From Cycas panzhihuaensis (taxonomy: Eukaryota > Cycadophyta): 64,000 nt of DNA. Below are positions 12,122 through 24,668 of the stretch, piece by piece. A program made the translations under genes and the position numbers. Position 1 is the first letter of the stretch, and each line of letters begins with the position of its first letter. The notes beneath the pieces were generated by a model that had not been told where the DNA came from, searched no databases, and worked only from the letters and a program-made list of their open reading frames with translations. The DNA lies in NCBI GenBank assembly GCA_023213395.1, contig CM041465.1:207211741-207275740 (forward strand), in the 5' to 3' direction.

Positions 12122-14447
12122 TTAGCAACTTGGGACCCAAGTTAAGGCATATAACGGAGTGGTCTCAAGTAATTGGACAACCTTCTTTCCCTTGTAAGCG
12201 GGACCGCAAGGTAATGGAGCACGGCGGTCAGGGGAGCGCGAAGGGGAAGATGACCTTCGCACACCCTTCCCTCTACCATGCAAAGGGCGAGAATCGGGGG
12301 ACCTATCCCGATTCTGACTGTATCTTTGTTGAACATCATGACCACGTTCCCCATGTTTGGGGAACGGGTCTCTATGAATGGGCTGATCGAGGTTAGGCCT
12401 CGATGTCCGCCTAGGGGACGAGTCGCGCGGCCGGGCGTCGCGTGGGTGCTGTGCCCGGCAATGCGAATCGTCATGGAAACACTCCCCGTGGATGGAACAC
12501 CACCTCTTCTCAAGGGGAGGATCGATCCTCCTTGCTTGAGAAGACTGGGTGTTGCCCCCTTTAGGGGGCATCGCGCGGGAAGTCTGCTGGACAGGTTTAT
12601 GGGAGGTTGGCGATGAAGGAGGTTGGAGTTTTAACTCCTTCATCGTGCGCTCAAATGAGCGAATAGCGGAAGTAAGGGGATCTAGGGTCCTCTCAGTCGG
12701 ATGAGAGGTGGACCTAGCGGTCGAAGGTTTGGTCTCCTTCGCTGGAGGAGGCGCCTCGCGACATTGCGAGGGCTTGGGAGGTTTCTTGAGTCCCGCTTAG
12801 ATCTCAATGGCCTCCAAAGCTAAACACCTCGAGATGGCAGAGTCACACGTGATCACCCCCATCTTGAGGACTTCCACATGCACTTCGGGACGAAGTGCAT
12901 TGACAAAGAGATCTCTCTTCAACTCCTCAGGCAACGTAGCCTTGGTGGAGTGAAGAAGATCGTGAAAACATCGCACAAAGTCACGATTCATTTCATCGTG
13001 ACCTTGTTTAAGCGACAGAAGCGCCTTCATTCCACTTTCGAACGGGCGGGCTACGTCAAAGTAGTTGACGAACTCGCCTACTAGTTCTTTGGAATGAGGA
13101 GATTGAATGGGCAGGAAGGCGGTAAAACCACTTGAGGGCATCGCCCTGCAAGGACCGCGGGAATAACTTCATGAGTATATGGTCGTAAGCCCAATAATCG
13201 ATGCACGCCATCGAAGCTGCGTACATGCTCGGTTGGGTCTTCGCGACGAAGTCCCGTCGAATTTGGGAACTTCAGAGGGTGAGGCGGTGGTTAGTCCTCA
13301 ACACCTCAATAGACAATGGCGTCGACCTATAGTCCACAAAAGGACGTGTCCTTGCTTGGGCTAACGGGTCGACAACTGGTAAAGGAATGGATGGGGGTGG
13401 TAAACCCATCCCTCCTTGGGAAAAGGCCCCTTGTTGGAAAGGGGGCTGCGGGTAAAAGTTCTGAAGAAGAGGTACGCTCCCTTGCGATGACGCAGCAATA
13501 AGAGTTACGCTGGACGACGGAAACGAAGGATGAGAGACCAGGTTTTGCCCATATGGGCCACCCGTAGGTGGCACGACCCCATATGGGTGCAACGGGTCCA
13601 CCCCATAAACAGGGAGATGGCTTCCCTTGCCATGCTCCCAAGGTTGAGTAGTGTAACCTGGGGGCACGTAAAGAGAAGAACCACCAATCGGGTTTTGGAC
13701 ATATGTAGGAGTGGGTCCTACATGGCTAACGGCGGTGGCGCTAGTAGGACCCCGAGGCCTACTAGGGAACGCATGCGTTACGTTCGGAGGTGGCGCGTGC
13801 GTTTGGCTAGGGCATGGCATGCTAACCCCGAGTTGAGGGAAGGACAAACCTCGAACGGGCCCTGAAGAAGTAGGACCACTACCGAAACAAAGTGCAACAC
13901 TTGCCTTGGGGGCGGTAGACACACGGCATGGGGACGTGTGTCTTGTGGTAGGAGCGTCGGTCGTTGTAGATGACGCAGGCATGGACGAAGAAGATGCTAT
14001 GTTACGTAGCATTTCTGCAAACCATCTAGGATGCGACTGGCGGCGAGCTGCTCGAAAGCACTCACTAAGCGCCTCGACCGCGTCGGCGGGAGGGGTATCC
14101 TCATAGCCATACGAGGTCGAAGGGACTTCGAAAGTAGGGGATCCTTGGCGCCTCGTAAGGCTCGCCGGAGGGTGGCGAGTCTCGTGATGGTCCAGATCTT
14201 CCGCCGCAGGCGAAGGTGAAAGTCATCCGTGGAAATGGTCATCCGGTAGTAATGGAATCATCGCCCTCTTGGGCGGATTCCGAAACAGACGAAGGAATTC
14301 TTGAGTTCACGAAGCCATGGGACAGAGGGCCTAATCAGACGGTAACCTTCCATTGTCGAATCGAGGTTCGACGGCGGGAGGGGAAAAAGACGATTGGTCT
14401 TCTAACAATGGCGGCAAGCCTCGCAAGCGACGCGAGAAACGTCGCAT
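12122..14447 (-). pseudogene. gag: T1 gag (broken)
   Basis: Gag coats the retrotransposon RNA in virus-like particles. The likely start is ATG at 14447, about 170 bases after the LTR, reading MRRFSRRLRGLPPLL; T2 has the same start. The first part (to about 13272) is Pro/Ser-rich and low in structure, with a stop near 14331. The conserved core, with ALKWFYRLPAHS near 13110 and FVNYFDVARPFESG after it, is split by a frameshift near 13090. A long open stretch (13141-12797) contains SLKQGHDEMNRDF and TLPEELKRDLF, typical gag helices. The last part (12643-12122) has a zinc knuckle CSIHGECFHDDSHC (C-x2-H-x4-H-x4-C) with all four ligands present, then a basic Arg/Ser-rich tail. It is a pseudogene because of the stop and the frameshift. 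Confidence 0.8.
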
Positions 14448-14616
14448 GCAACGCCTTTGCGGCCGTTAGGAGAAGCGAAAAGGAAAGGCAGGAAAGTAAT
14501 GCAAACACGTTGGGGGCTGCCCAACTGAAAACACGGGATGCGAACCTACCTAGAGGCAAGAACACCAACAAGGGGGGGAAGCGATTTGCTTCCTTGGCGG
14601 TCAAGATGGTCGCCGG

Positions 14617-17129
14617 TGAAACGCTCTCCGGGGTGGTGATCCTCGCCTAGCAAAGAAATACAAAACACAACACCGACCGGGCTGACGGTGAGGATCTCAC
14701 CGCAGTCGCTCGTGCACCCAGCGCGGGTTCGGGGACTGCAAGGTGCCTGGTTGCTTCTAGGTAGCCATGCAAATATGAGGCCTTCCTACCCTTCAGATGG
14801 CCAGGAAGGAAAAGGAAACCTCGCACATTGCGGCTTCTCAAGGTAATGAGAAGGCAACGAGAGGGCAACAGAATCAACATGCAACGGGTGTGAAGTAAGG
14901 TATGGTTGGGGTATGCAACGTAAACGGGTCTTCTATTTCTATGTAATGCAAGGTAAAAGAAACGGTACAGGAAAGTAAACGTAAAACAAAAGACTGTTTC
15001 CTTTTTCCTTTATGTTTCCTTATCTTTTACTTATCAAGCATGTACAAAAAGCAAGAATGATATAAAAGGGGAAAAACAAAGGAAACGCGAAGAATACCGG
15101 ATCCCAGCTAAGGTTGAGGTGCGGATCCTCTCTCTTGGTTGCGCTCCTTTCCTCTCTCCTCCACGCATGCAATGTCAATCTGGGACTACGAAGGGGTTTA
15201 CTTACCTTCCCTAGGGCATGCAAAGACTAAATAAAAGGAAAGGACGAAAAGCAAAGCTCGAAACGAAAAGGGAGAAGAGATACCGTGCGAGAGCCGACCA
15301 AGAATCCAAGTTGATCTCGTGCACCACTCCCTCTGACGTGATCCTGCAAACAAATAGAGAGAACGCCTTCCTCTCGGGAGAGAGGCTACTAAGCACAACA
15401 AGATATATGTGTATATACTGAAATGAAATCAACTAAACTAGAGAAATCAAGTTACGCACCAACACGTAACAAAAATGAAACAACACTACACGGTAAGCAT
15501 ACAAACTGTCATGCACCATAAAATGTACTCTATGGGACTGAGTATAGCCTCGGGATGGCTAACTCACCCACGAGAGGTCTCCACGGGGTCCGAGAAGGTA
15601 ATGCTAGCAGGTAACGAGGTGAGACAGGTAGTGACAGGTTGCCTACACCAAGGGAAAAGAACTCAAACCAACTCTCTTAGGTTTCCTAACTCCGCTTCCT
15701 AAGAAAGCGCAGTGATAAAGGGAGAGAGAGGATAAGGGATGAACCCTTGGGAGAAGGACAAAGAATGGGGACTAACCCGCCTATCTCCCTCTAATCCTCG
15801 CGTGAAACCCTTTATACCGACTAGCTTAGAAAATGGTGAAAGAGAAAGCTAGAAAGGGAAGGATGAATCTCAAGGAAATGCAAAGAAATGTAACCAATCT
15901 AGGCGGCCGCTATAGTAAGTCACCACTAGCCAAGATTACTTACATCTAATGACAAAAGAAGATCCCAAAGCAAGTATATGCAAAAGAGAGGAAAGAAATT
16001 GCAAGTAGAACCATCAAAAGCAAAGAAAAGCACCAACAAGAAGCTAAAAAATACCTTGAATGGAGAAGAGCATGCATGCATTCACTTGGCCACTTGGAGT
16101 AGCAGCCCAAGCAATGTCTAAGAGGTGGTGTTGGGTGTCCTTTGCAAGAAGGCAGAAGAGTGAAACTCCATGCAAGTTGGGAGCTTAAAAATGGGTCCTT
16201 GGAGTGATCTTTTGGTGAGGAAATCCCTTGAAGCTTTGAGTATTTGTGAGGGAAGGTGGTACTTGTGGTGGAGCTGTGAGGGGGCAAGAATGGCCCTGCA
16301 ACTTCACCGGTAGCAGCCCACTTCACCTCTGTCCAACTGTTGTAAGAGAAGTTCTTCTTTCAATGTGTCTTTTCCTTGTCTTTTTTCTTGAAGGGTTGCT
16401 CTTAGAAAACCTCAAAAGTGAAGTGCAAGAATCCCCCAAAATGAATAAAAAAAGGCTTTTATGCCTTGGTCATAGCAAGTGAACGTTGGGGGTCTTGGAG
16501 CGCCTCCAATCGTACGAAGCCACGCGATTCGTGAGAAAATGCGGAAGCAAGTGCTTTCTTTTTAAATTTTAAGCAGTCGTCTGCAAGAAACTCTGCATCA
16601 ACTCAAACTCATGGCATCAGCTTAGTTTACCGCGGTATCAACCTGAATTTAAAAAGAGAAAAAAATACAATATAAAATCAGGTTTTTGGGGCTAGGTCAG
16701 GGGCTAAGCCTAAAATACATCAATTGGGGGAAGGCCTAGGCGAGGGCAAGTACCCAAAACGGTGCAAAGAGTCCTATCTAAGGGTCAAACCGGGCTTAGG
16801 AAGGATTTGCAGCATAAGTGGCACGTTATAACAAGAACACACAAGCTGGCAAGAGCATTCCGAGAGACCATGGAGACATCGTGAGTGGTCAGATGCCATA
16901 CGGTGTCTCATTCACTGGGAATGCCCCTGCTGTGAGTCGTCATAGGCTGAAGGGTGCCATTAGGCACATGTGTTATGAGCAGGCAATCAAACAAATGCAT
17001 ATAGACAGGCATATGTCAATCAAACTACTCTAAACCACCTTAATTAACATAGGTAAGAAAAGTAAGAACATATACCTGAACAAACCTGTGTCGATGCGTC
17101 TCGAGTCCATTCCCAATAGCTGGGAAACA
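14617..17129 (-). repeat. 5' LTR of T1 (2513 bp)
   Basis: Partner of 7315-9826. On the minus strand it starts TGTTTCCCAGC, right after the ACACT duplication, and ends TTTCA immediately before a GGCGACCAT-type primer binding site at 14598-14615. Confidence 0.88.
15810..15816 (-). promoter_or_regulatory. Possible LTR TATA box (T1)
   Basis: The minus strand reads GGTATAAAGGG here, and the same box is kept in the 3' LTR at 8505-8511. It is the best TATA-like match in the LTR and would drive minus-strand transcription of T1. The start site is not determinable from sequence alone. Confidence 0.35.
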
Positions 17130-17153
17130 ACACTTATAATACATGAAAATTTA

Positions 17154-17460
17154 TATTAGGTGTAATACTTAATTAGATAATAACTCTCATATAATCTCTC
17201 TCTATTATTTATATTTTTATATTAGAGGTTGTGGGCCACATAGAGACGTGTGCCACATTTAGGTTGACTAGTGAGGTTCTCTTACTAATGGTGAGCATGT
17301 ACTATAAGTATGTACTTTATCATTCTCTCTAATTTGAGTTTTGGCCAATTCTCCATATCTGGTATTCTTTATCGTACATATCTCATTTTATTTGAGCTTC
17401 ATTTTCATATCTTTAACTTATGATTATTATTTTTATGTATTGCATTTTCAATTTCTAACA
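17154..17460 (+). repeat. 5' LTR of the copia-type element
   Basis: Aligns with 20500-20806 and ends CTAACA immediately before the primer site. Its first bases (TATTAGGTG) have drifted from the TGTTGGGTG kept in the 3' copy. Confidence 0.82.
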
Positions 17461-17472
17461 TGGTATCAGAGC
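17461..17472 (+). other. Primer binding site, initiator tRNA-Met
   Basis: TGGTATCAGAGC, the exact plant initiator-tRNA-Met complement, abuts the LTR end. It sets orientation as plus. Confidence 0.9.
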
Positions 17473-19405
17473 CCAAGGTTCAATCATTAGAGATATTATT
17501 GTAAACCCTAGTAAATGTTATCCTTATTTTAATCTTTTAAGCCTTTTCAAAATTTTTATATGCCCACTTTGTGACATTAGTCACTTAAAGGATCATTTCA
17601 TGTTATGTAAAGCCATTTTATGCATATTTTTTATAGGACTATTATTAAACTTTTGGAGAGATATTTTGATAATTTTTTGTAGTTGTTTTAAAGATTGTTT
17701 AAGTTTCTTAAGTGGACATTTTATATGCATGTGGTGACATAATAATATTGCATGAAGGTTCTTCATGGTAAAACTCTATAAAAAATTCCTTATGCAGATT
17801 CCAATTGCTATATGACTATCTTCTTTGCATGTCAGTGGATAGAATGCAATAAGATCACTGACAATACTTGAGAGAGTCCCTTCTTATCTAGGAGTGACTT
17901 AATTTTGAAAGGGTTTATAGATTTTCAAATGAATAAAGGTCAAATATATTCTTGTTAATATGTATTCTCCTTATATTGTTACCGTATTAAAAAAATTCAA
18001 AAAAAAAAAAAAATCATGGCCTTTAATATTTGGCCTATATTTTATGTAAAAGAAAAAAAAAAAGAGGAAGGGGAGCAACTTATTTATCAGTCATGGGTTG
18101 AACATATCTTCCACGTACCTTATTCTTCTTATCATCATTATCAAAAGTTAGAATTTTGATTAAGAATAGGTATTGTATTGGTAGGCGACATAAGGCAACA
18201 TATGGTTGCCACTGCCAAAGATGGCACTGAATTCAAATATGTCATCCATGATCAGGGGACACCAGGCTTCCTGACTCCTTCCCCTTACCATCTTATCCAG
18301 TAATGGTAAATGGAAGTAACTTGGTAGTAACATAACAAAAGTTACTTGTAATCCCCTAAGAAGTAATGATTCAAGTTATACTAAAACGTTTTCCTATCTA
18401 TACTTACTGTGCATATGATAGTATCTCTAAGGGCCTGTTGATCATTTTCAAAATGTCATACATATTATTATAAAATGGATAAAAGTTAGTTTATCACTAT
18501 GTGGATTCATAAGAAAAGGAAGAAGATCTTCCCTTCTTTTAAGACATGGATTAGTCTGTAGATATGAATTCTAGCTATAGTGGGAAAATAGGTGAATTCC
18601 TAATATTAGTATTAACTATGACCATGACATTCTTGTGATGTTAAGAGTGTAGATTTCAACATCCATGTCCTTTATCACCAATGTTGTTGAACAAGATTAA
18701 CAATGGTTTACAAAGATCTGAGAAGGTAATAGGAAAGTAGAATATGGTACTGGAGAATCATGAATTTCTTTTCTGTTATAAGCCCTTGTAATGTATGGAT
18801 TTAGAGCTAAGAATGCATCATAAGTTGGAGAAAAGATGGTGATATTAGTGCTAGCTTGGTCTGATTGGAAATAAAAAACCACACCAAAAACTTCCATCAA
18901 TGAGATTAAAATTTAAATTTTTTTACCTTGATGAGAATATCCATTACATTGATCCCAGTAGGGATAGGTGTAGGCGATGTAGATAGATCAAGCCCATAAG
19001 GAATAAGCATGCTACTAATCCTCACAATGATTTATCAATAATAGTGATGATCATAACATTGAATCCTGAATCTAGGATAGGTATGTCAATAAGAATCTAT
19101 CCATTATTAGAAGTATTGATAGCACCAACATTTAATGGGATGGAGAGGGATCAACCCAGAGACCTACTACCTGCAATAGTGAGAAGAAAAAGAGATGAAG
19201 ATCAATGGTAGTGCATACAAATGCAAAGATGCCCCTATAATAAAATCAATGTATAAACCCTAATAGGGTTTATATTTGATTAATATTTTTTTATTTGGCA
19301 TATGTTTACTTTGGTAGAAATTATTTTTTTATAAAAATAGTTTAATTTTTTTTTACATTTGTAAATTTATATCTAACTATATTAGATAATAATTTTAGGT
19401 TCACT

Positions 19406-19477
19406 AGCCCCTTTACTACTTAGCACCTGGTTATATGATGCTCCCATATGACCTCCAACTCGTCGATGAAAGGGGCT
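19406..19477. repeat. Foldback module, copy B
   Basis: AGCCCCTTT at 19406-19414 and its exact reverse complement AAAGGGGCT at 19469-19477 bracket a loop that contains CTCCCATATGACC. Related blocks sit at 4561-4617, 55194-55266, 58630-58704, 62158-62222 and 62305-62378. Confidence 0.6.
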
Positions 19478-20009
19478 TAATATTTTTTTTTCATTTTGAT
19501 GGAATCATCTTCACATTTTCTATTATGTCTTGAGCTAGGGGGCTCCCTTTTTCAATCATGTCTATTGGGTTGGATTTGTAACAAAGATATCTTTCTGTTG
19601 ATAGGTCATTTAACACTATTTGAAGTTATTGTCATATAGAAATTTTAGTTCAAAGTCATAAGTTTATATATATATATATATATTCAGCTTCTTCAAGTAC
19701 ATATTATATTTTCAAGGCTCCATAATACGATGTACCCCAAATAGAGGGGGATAATGTGTATCAAGGTCTAATTTTTTAGCTCTAGAGAACCTATTAAGTT
19801 TCATTTTGAACTTTATTATATGAGAGGGAGTCATTCATGTTATAATTGAGTTACATATATCTTTTTAAGTCATGTATTCATATTATTGTTGGCTATTTTA
19901 CCATGGAGGCAAAATATAATACCATAGTGGCATTATGTAAATCCCAAAGAGGCATTTTTTAGCCTATGTGATGATTTATGGCCATGGATCCACTTGAAGA
20001 CTGCTTGCA

Positions 20010-20465
20010 CTCCCATATGATAAAGGGATGGGATCATTTATAGCTATTCTTGCTAGCATTAATGGTACCATGTACACAAAGGAACATCCTATTCAACTAA
20101 CGATTATAGCAAGTAGTGACCCATGTATTCACTGGATGGTATTCTCTTCATATGGATATCAATAGCTTCTTAAATTAGTGTAACGGGTTATGTTTGTTTA
20201 AAGACTTGGTATATTTTATTTTGAGATTACTTATATTCTCATATAAGCAAGGGGTGGAACCACTTTATAGTTGCTCTTATTAGTATCGATTGAACTATGT
20301 ATACAAAGGGAGTTCTTATTCAATTGGTAGTTGCAGTAGCTAGCAACCCATGCATTATGGTAGGTGGACTTCACTTTATATGGACATTAGTAGCTTTTTA
20401 TTCAAGTGTAGCAGCATATGATCTAGCATACTTTTGAAGACTCAAGCTTTATTATTTCATGTGAG
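20010..20465 (+). repeat. Imperfect tandem duplication before the polypurine tract
   Basis: Two units of about 229 bp (20010-20237 and 20239-about 20465) share order and wording: a CATATGA/CATATAAG start, GG-ATCATTTATAG / GG-ACCACTTTATAG, ATGTACACAAAGG / ATGTATACAAAGG and CTTCATATGGAT / CTTTATATGGAC. It is diverged, so the duplication is old. Confidence 0.65.
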
Positions 20466-20499
20466 AATCCTTTATGTAATCGACTATTATAGAGGGGAA

Positions 20500-20806
20500 T
20501 GTTGGGTGTAATAGCTAATTATATAATAACCCTATGTAATCTCTCTCTATGTTCTTTGTATTTTATATTAGAGGTTGTGGGTCACATAGAGATATGTGTC
20601 ACCTCTAGGTTGATCAATAAGGTTCTCTCACTAATGGTGAGAATGTGTTATAAGTATGTGCCTATTATTCTTTATAATTTGAGTTTTAGCCAATTCTCCA
20701 TAGCTAGTACCTTTTGTTGTACATACTTCATCTTTCATTTGAGCTTAATTATCATATCTTCAACTCATCATTGTGTTGTGTATATTGAATTTTCAATTTC
20801 TAATCA
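20500..20806 (+). repeat. 3' LTR of the copia-type element
   Basis: Begins TGTTGGGTGTAATAG after the polypurine tract and ends TAATCA. Partner of 17154-17460. Confidence 0.82.
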
Positions 20807-20810
20807 TTTA

Positions 20811-21689
20811 TGCATAAAGAAAATTATAATTTCCATATTAGCACACTAAAAATCTATATCTACATGATTATGTAAAAATAGAAATTTATTGCTTATTTTA
20901 TATAAAAAGAATTTGATAAGTATAAGGTCCTTATTAAATTTTTGTTATCAAATAATACAAAATTAATTTATAAGTAAAACATATATCATAATATTTATTT
21001 ATTAAAAATATCCATCCCATTCTATAATAAGTTAGTAATATTTATATAAAATGCAAGCTCAAAATATTATATCTAACTTATCTTAAACATGTGCAAACAC
21101 AATCCAAGAATATAAATTCAAAAAAGAAAATTCAACATATATATGTGTGTATATGCATACATATGGTGAACTATAACATTTGGATCTATTTATAATATTT
21201 CATCATAAGACTAGAAAGTCACATTTATAAATTCCATAAATGAGTTGAGAAAAAACTTATAATTTTAGGTGTATTAGTTTGAGAAGTATAAATACAAGTA
21301 ACTAACATTATACTTTTTCCCTCATAGGTTTTAGGGATTCATGGTTAAATATTATTCAAATAAAAAGGACTTAATGGAAGAAAAAAATGTTATACTTACA
21401 ATGATTCTTTAAAATTTAATTCTCATGTTCCTTTATGAGATTAAGATGTATTCTTTTTTGAGGGAGGAAATAAGGATGATTATGTTTATGGGAAAATCTT
21501 CATATAGTGAATTTTTATTATGTAAAACTTCTACAATACTATTATCACTATTAAATAACATCAAAATCCTATAATTCTTCAACATCAAAATTCAAAAACT
21601 CACATTAAGAACACATGATTTTTCTTTTTCTTGGTCAAGAAAAGTAATCTATGAACCACAAGACTCATTTGTTGTAAGTATTATTTATA
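20811..21689. other. AT-rich spacer before T2
   Basis: No gene, LTR or tandem repeat recognised. It ends exactly at the T2 target-site duplication. Confidence 0.5.
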
Positions 21690-21694
21690 CTTAA

Positions 21695-24266
21695 TGGACG
21701 CGCGTCTACGTGATAGCTACCTAACTGATAGGTGTAGTGAGAGTAGGTGGTGAAATAACTGAAGGTGAGACTTATGAGGAAAGTAATTACCACGCAGAGT
21801 GCCCCATGCGTCGGAGCACGAGTTCGGGATCTGTAATGGAATATGGCTACTAACAAGTGATCCTCCACCACTTCGAACAAAGGGCGAAGATGGGTAGGGC
21901 AAACCTGGGTTGACCTAGGGACAGGACCCTCCCACCCTTGGGTGGCCGGAAGGGGAAGGAGTAGATCCAAGGGAAATAGATCAAGAGTGTGCCTAAGCAA
22001 GCTATCTGGGTACACAAGCAATGCGGGAGGCAAGAAACTTGTGCGGCTAAGAGGAGAAGAGGAAAGGTAGAGAAGGGGGATTCCTATAACCTTTCCTATA
22101 GATGGTAAAGATGCGTGTAATAAAACAAATGAAACATAGCCAAATACAAGACCAAATTTCCTTTTGATATTCCAATGTGTTAATTACTAAGAAGAAATCA
22201 AAAAGGAAAAAGGGTAACAAGGTAGAGTAAGATGTGCACCTGGACCGAGGGCGTGCGTGACGAAGGCCTTCTCAAAGGGCACTGCTACCCACGCAGCCGC
22301 TGCTGGATGCGGGATGTTGCGGCGGATTGAAAAGAGGGCTCCCTTATCTTCCCTGGAAAAAATACCAAATGTGATGCTAAGGAAAGAAATGAAGCAAGTA
22401 CTAATAAATGAAGAAGTATGAAAGTACGATGTACGCGAGGGCACTTACCGGCAACGGAGCTAACAGGCAATATCCTCCATGCTCCCCAAGTACCTGCAAG
22501 TAATGGCAACCTCTCCCTTCCCGGAGGAAGGATACTAACATGCAATACAAGATTCTAATGATATATGTCTAAATAGCATAAATGAATCTGAATACTCATG
22601 TGTTAGTATCAATCCAATAATGAAAGTACATAAAAGAGAGTAACCAAAGCAAAGGTAAATGATCGGTAAGCCTCAGAGTGGCCCACCTCCCACTAATGAC
22701 GCCCTATCCTCCCCCTAAGAGCCACAAGGCAACGAGTGCAAGGCCAAGAGCAAGGGTTGGAAATGGCAACAAGGAGGCAAAGAGGGGCCAAGGAAAACCC
22801 ACGGCGAACCGGGATGCTATGAGGAGCAAGCCGGGCAGCCAGGAAGAAAGTTAGGCAAGGACTAGCGGTTGGGACTTACGTAAGTTGCCCAAACCTGAGC
22901 AAAGTCCCTTAAATCAGCGCTGCAACTTGTGACAGCACTGGTTTCAGTGGCCAAAAGAGGGTCAACAAACCCTTGTTTGTGTGCCAAGGACAACACAGGG
23001 CGAGAGGGAGGAATTGGGGGGCTTAGAGTCGCTTAGGGAGCGTGGAAGGTGGTACGGAATCCACCCAGCTCCTTCCCAAAGCCTATGCCAACCCTCAACG
23101 CTACTGCCTTGAGTAGCAAACGTAGGCAAGAGGCACAAAGACAGTGGCAAAATAACCCACTAAAAGGAAAAGAACCAAACTCACAAGGACAAGCAAGGAG
23201 CAAACAAAATGGAGCATAAATATTACAAGAAAAAATAATATAAACCAAGAAATACCTGAGTGAGGGAGGTGAGAGACTTGCCTCAGCCAAAGGGCAGTGA
23301 AGAGGGGCTGAGAAATCAACCCAGATCTGGAGTGCAATAGGTTTGGGACCCTGCTAAAGAGGTTGGAAGGGAAACACCAGCACTTGGAGCACTTATGGAC
23401 TGCCTGGGCAAAGATCTACTGGAACCTCTCCAAGGGGCCCTCTCCAAGGTGCATGAGGGGTTGGGAGAATGTTCTAGCCACACCAAAGGAGAGCAAGGCA
23501 CTATAGGAGAGACGCAGGTCCTGTGATAGTAGCAGAACAATAGGGAAGAGCAGAGCACAGCCATGTTTCCTTGAGGAGCAATTCAAGAATGAGCCAAAAA
23601 GTTCCAAAAATGAGTAATTCATGCCTTAAATAGCCAACCTAAACCCTAAAGTGAGTGATGAGGGCGCGACTAGGAGAGAGTCAAGTCAGAAGCCATGTGG
23701 CAGTTTCGCAATAAATGTGAAATTGCCATGGCAGATTTTAAAAAATAAATTATAACAACAGATCACAAACTCCGCAGATCATGAATATTCCAAGCAGATC
23801 AAGAAATTGCCAGACGAACCCGTGAGGCAAAATAGGCTCAGAACCACCCAGTCGGGGCAGATGACAAAAAGGGCCAATGGGGGGCTGAGACACCTACCCG
23901 AGGTCAAGCAAGCTAACAAACGGGTCCAACGGAGCAAAAATAGGACTCGAATAGAGTGGCAAGTCAACCAAAAGATGGCGGGTCATCACGCGGGCGGAGG
24001 TGGCACAAACCTAGTGGATCTTGAAGTGAGGAGGGCAGATGCGGGAAGTGAAGTGGCCACCAGGGTGCCACACTCGCTGGGAGTGTGCCCCTGCTATAGT
24101 CGTCATAGGCTAAAATAAGTGTAGACGACGACAAAGTCGCCCACAAAGCCACACACATGCAGACATGCAAGCAAACACTCATAAAAAAAAAATGATGATA
24201 ATGCGAGAAACATACCTACACTTACCTGAGTCGATGATTCCGTATCCATTCCCTAAGCCGGAAACA
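21695..24266 (-). repeat. 3' LTR of T2 (2572 bp)
   Basis: Matches 35638-38216 throughout with scattered differences. It starts TGTTTCCGG on the minus strand and ends GCGCGTCCA. A TATTTAAGG box (minus strand, 23624-23632) is kept in both copies and is the best TATA candidate. Confidence 0.92.
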
Positions 24267-24668
24267 TCGCCTCGCGCAGAGCCTCGCCGCCTAAGCCTGG
24301 TGCGATGGCGAATGCTGGCAACACAACTGTCAGTAGCACATGTGTATATATATGTATCAATCAAGATCATAACAGTAGGCAAGGATGCCGACGAGTGTCG
24401 TGGCGAAACGCGTGGATATGAAAGCGGCGGTGGAGACAACATAGGGGCTACTTATAAGCCACCTAAGAACCGACTGGAAAAATGAGATAGGTGAGGGGGC
24501 TGCCCTCACCACAAAGGATGCAAAGGAGCATGCATAGTCAAGTAAAGAGTAAGCAAAGAGTAGGCACCATAGTTTTACGTCATCAGTAGCCAGGTTTTAA
24601 AGGTGCAAACAGATCGCAAAGCAAAGTGAAATGACCTGGGGCTTGGGCGACAGGGGGCTAGACAAGCC

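Larger units (their letters stand above)
7310..17134 (-). mobile_element. T1: Tat-like Ty3/gypsy element with pol deleted, minus strand
   Basis: Two 2.5-kb LTRs (7315-9826 and 14617-17129) enclose 4.8 kb. The 5-bp ACACT lies immediately outside both ends (7310-7314 and 17130-17134), a perfect target-site duplication, and the LTRs begin TG and end CA on the minus strand. In sense order the interior holds a leader, a gag starting MRRFSRRLRG, a gag core, a zinc knuckle, an aspartic protease with a basic tail, then a spacer and the last 30 or so codons of an archaeal-type RNase H. RT, RNase H and integrase are missing entirely. Comparison with T2 shows two deletions, one of RT through integrase and one removing the antisense gene. 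T1 could move only by using proteins supplied by a relative. Assignment to the Tat lineage rests on gag, protease and the second RNase H. Confidence 0.88.
17154..20806 (+). mobile_element. Non-autonomous copia-type LTR element, plus strand
   Basis: LTRs of about 307 bp at 17154-17460 and 20500-20806 share GTTGTGGGCCACATAGAGA-like and TTTGAGTTTTGGCCAATTC-like blocks. An exact TGGTATCAGAGC primer site (17461-17472) directly follows the 5' LTR, and a polypurine tract ATAGAGGGGAA (20490-20499) directly precedes the 3' LTR. The flank ATTTA at 17149-17153 recurs at 20806-20810, overlapping the last LTR base by one, so a 4-5-bp duplication is supported. The 3-kb interior has no convincing gag or pol. 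One short frame near 19900 (MEAKYNTIVALCK) faintly resembles the copia RNase H STTEAEY region. It is best called a LARD-like or deeply decayed copy. Confidence 0.82.

Noticed and set aside
14216-14650. 144-codon plus-strand frame over the T1 leader and gag start
   Set aside because: It overlaps the primer site, LTR edge and gag start on the opposite strand; no motif.
18697-18900. 67-codon minus-strand frame in the copia-type interior
   Set aside because: Opposite to the element's direction, no motif, expected by chance.
20499-20849. 116-codon plus-strand frame over the copia-type 3' LTR
   Set aside because: It is translated LTR sequence; the 5' LTR does not keep the frame.
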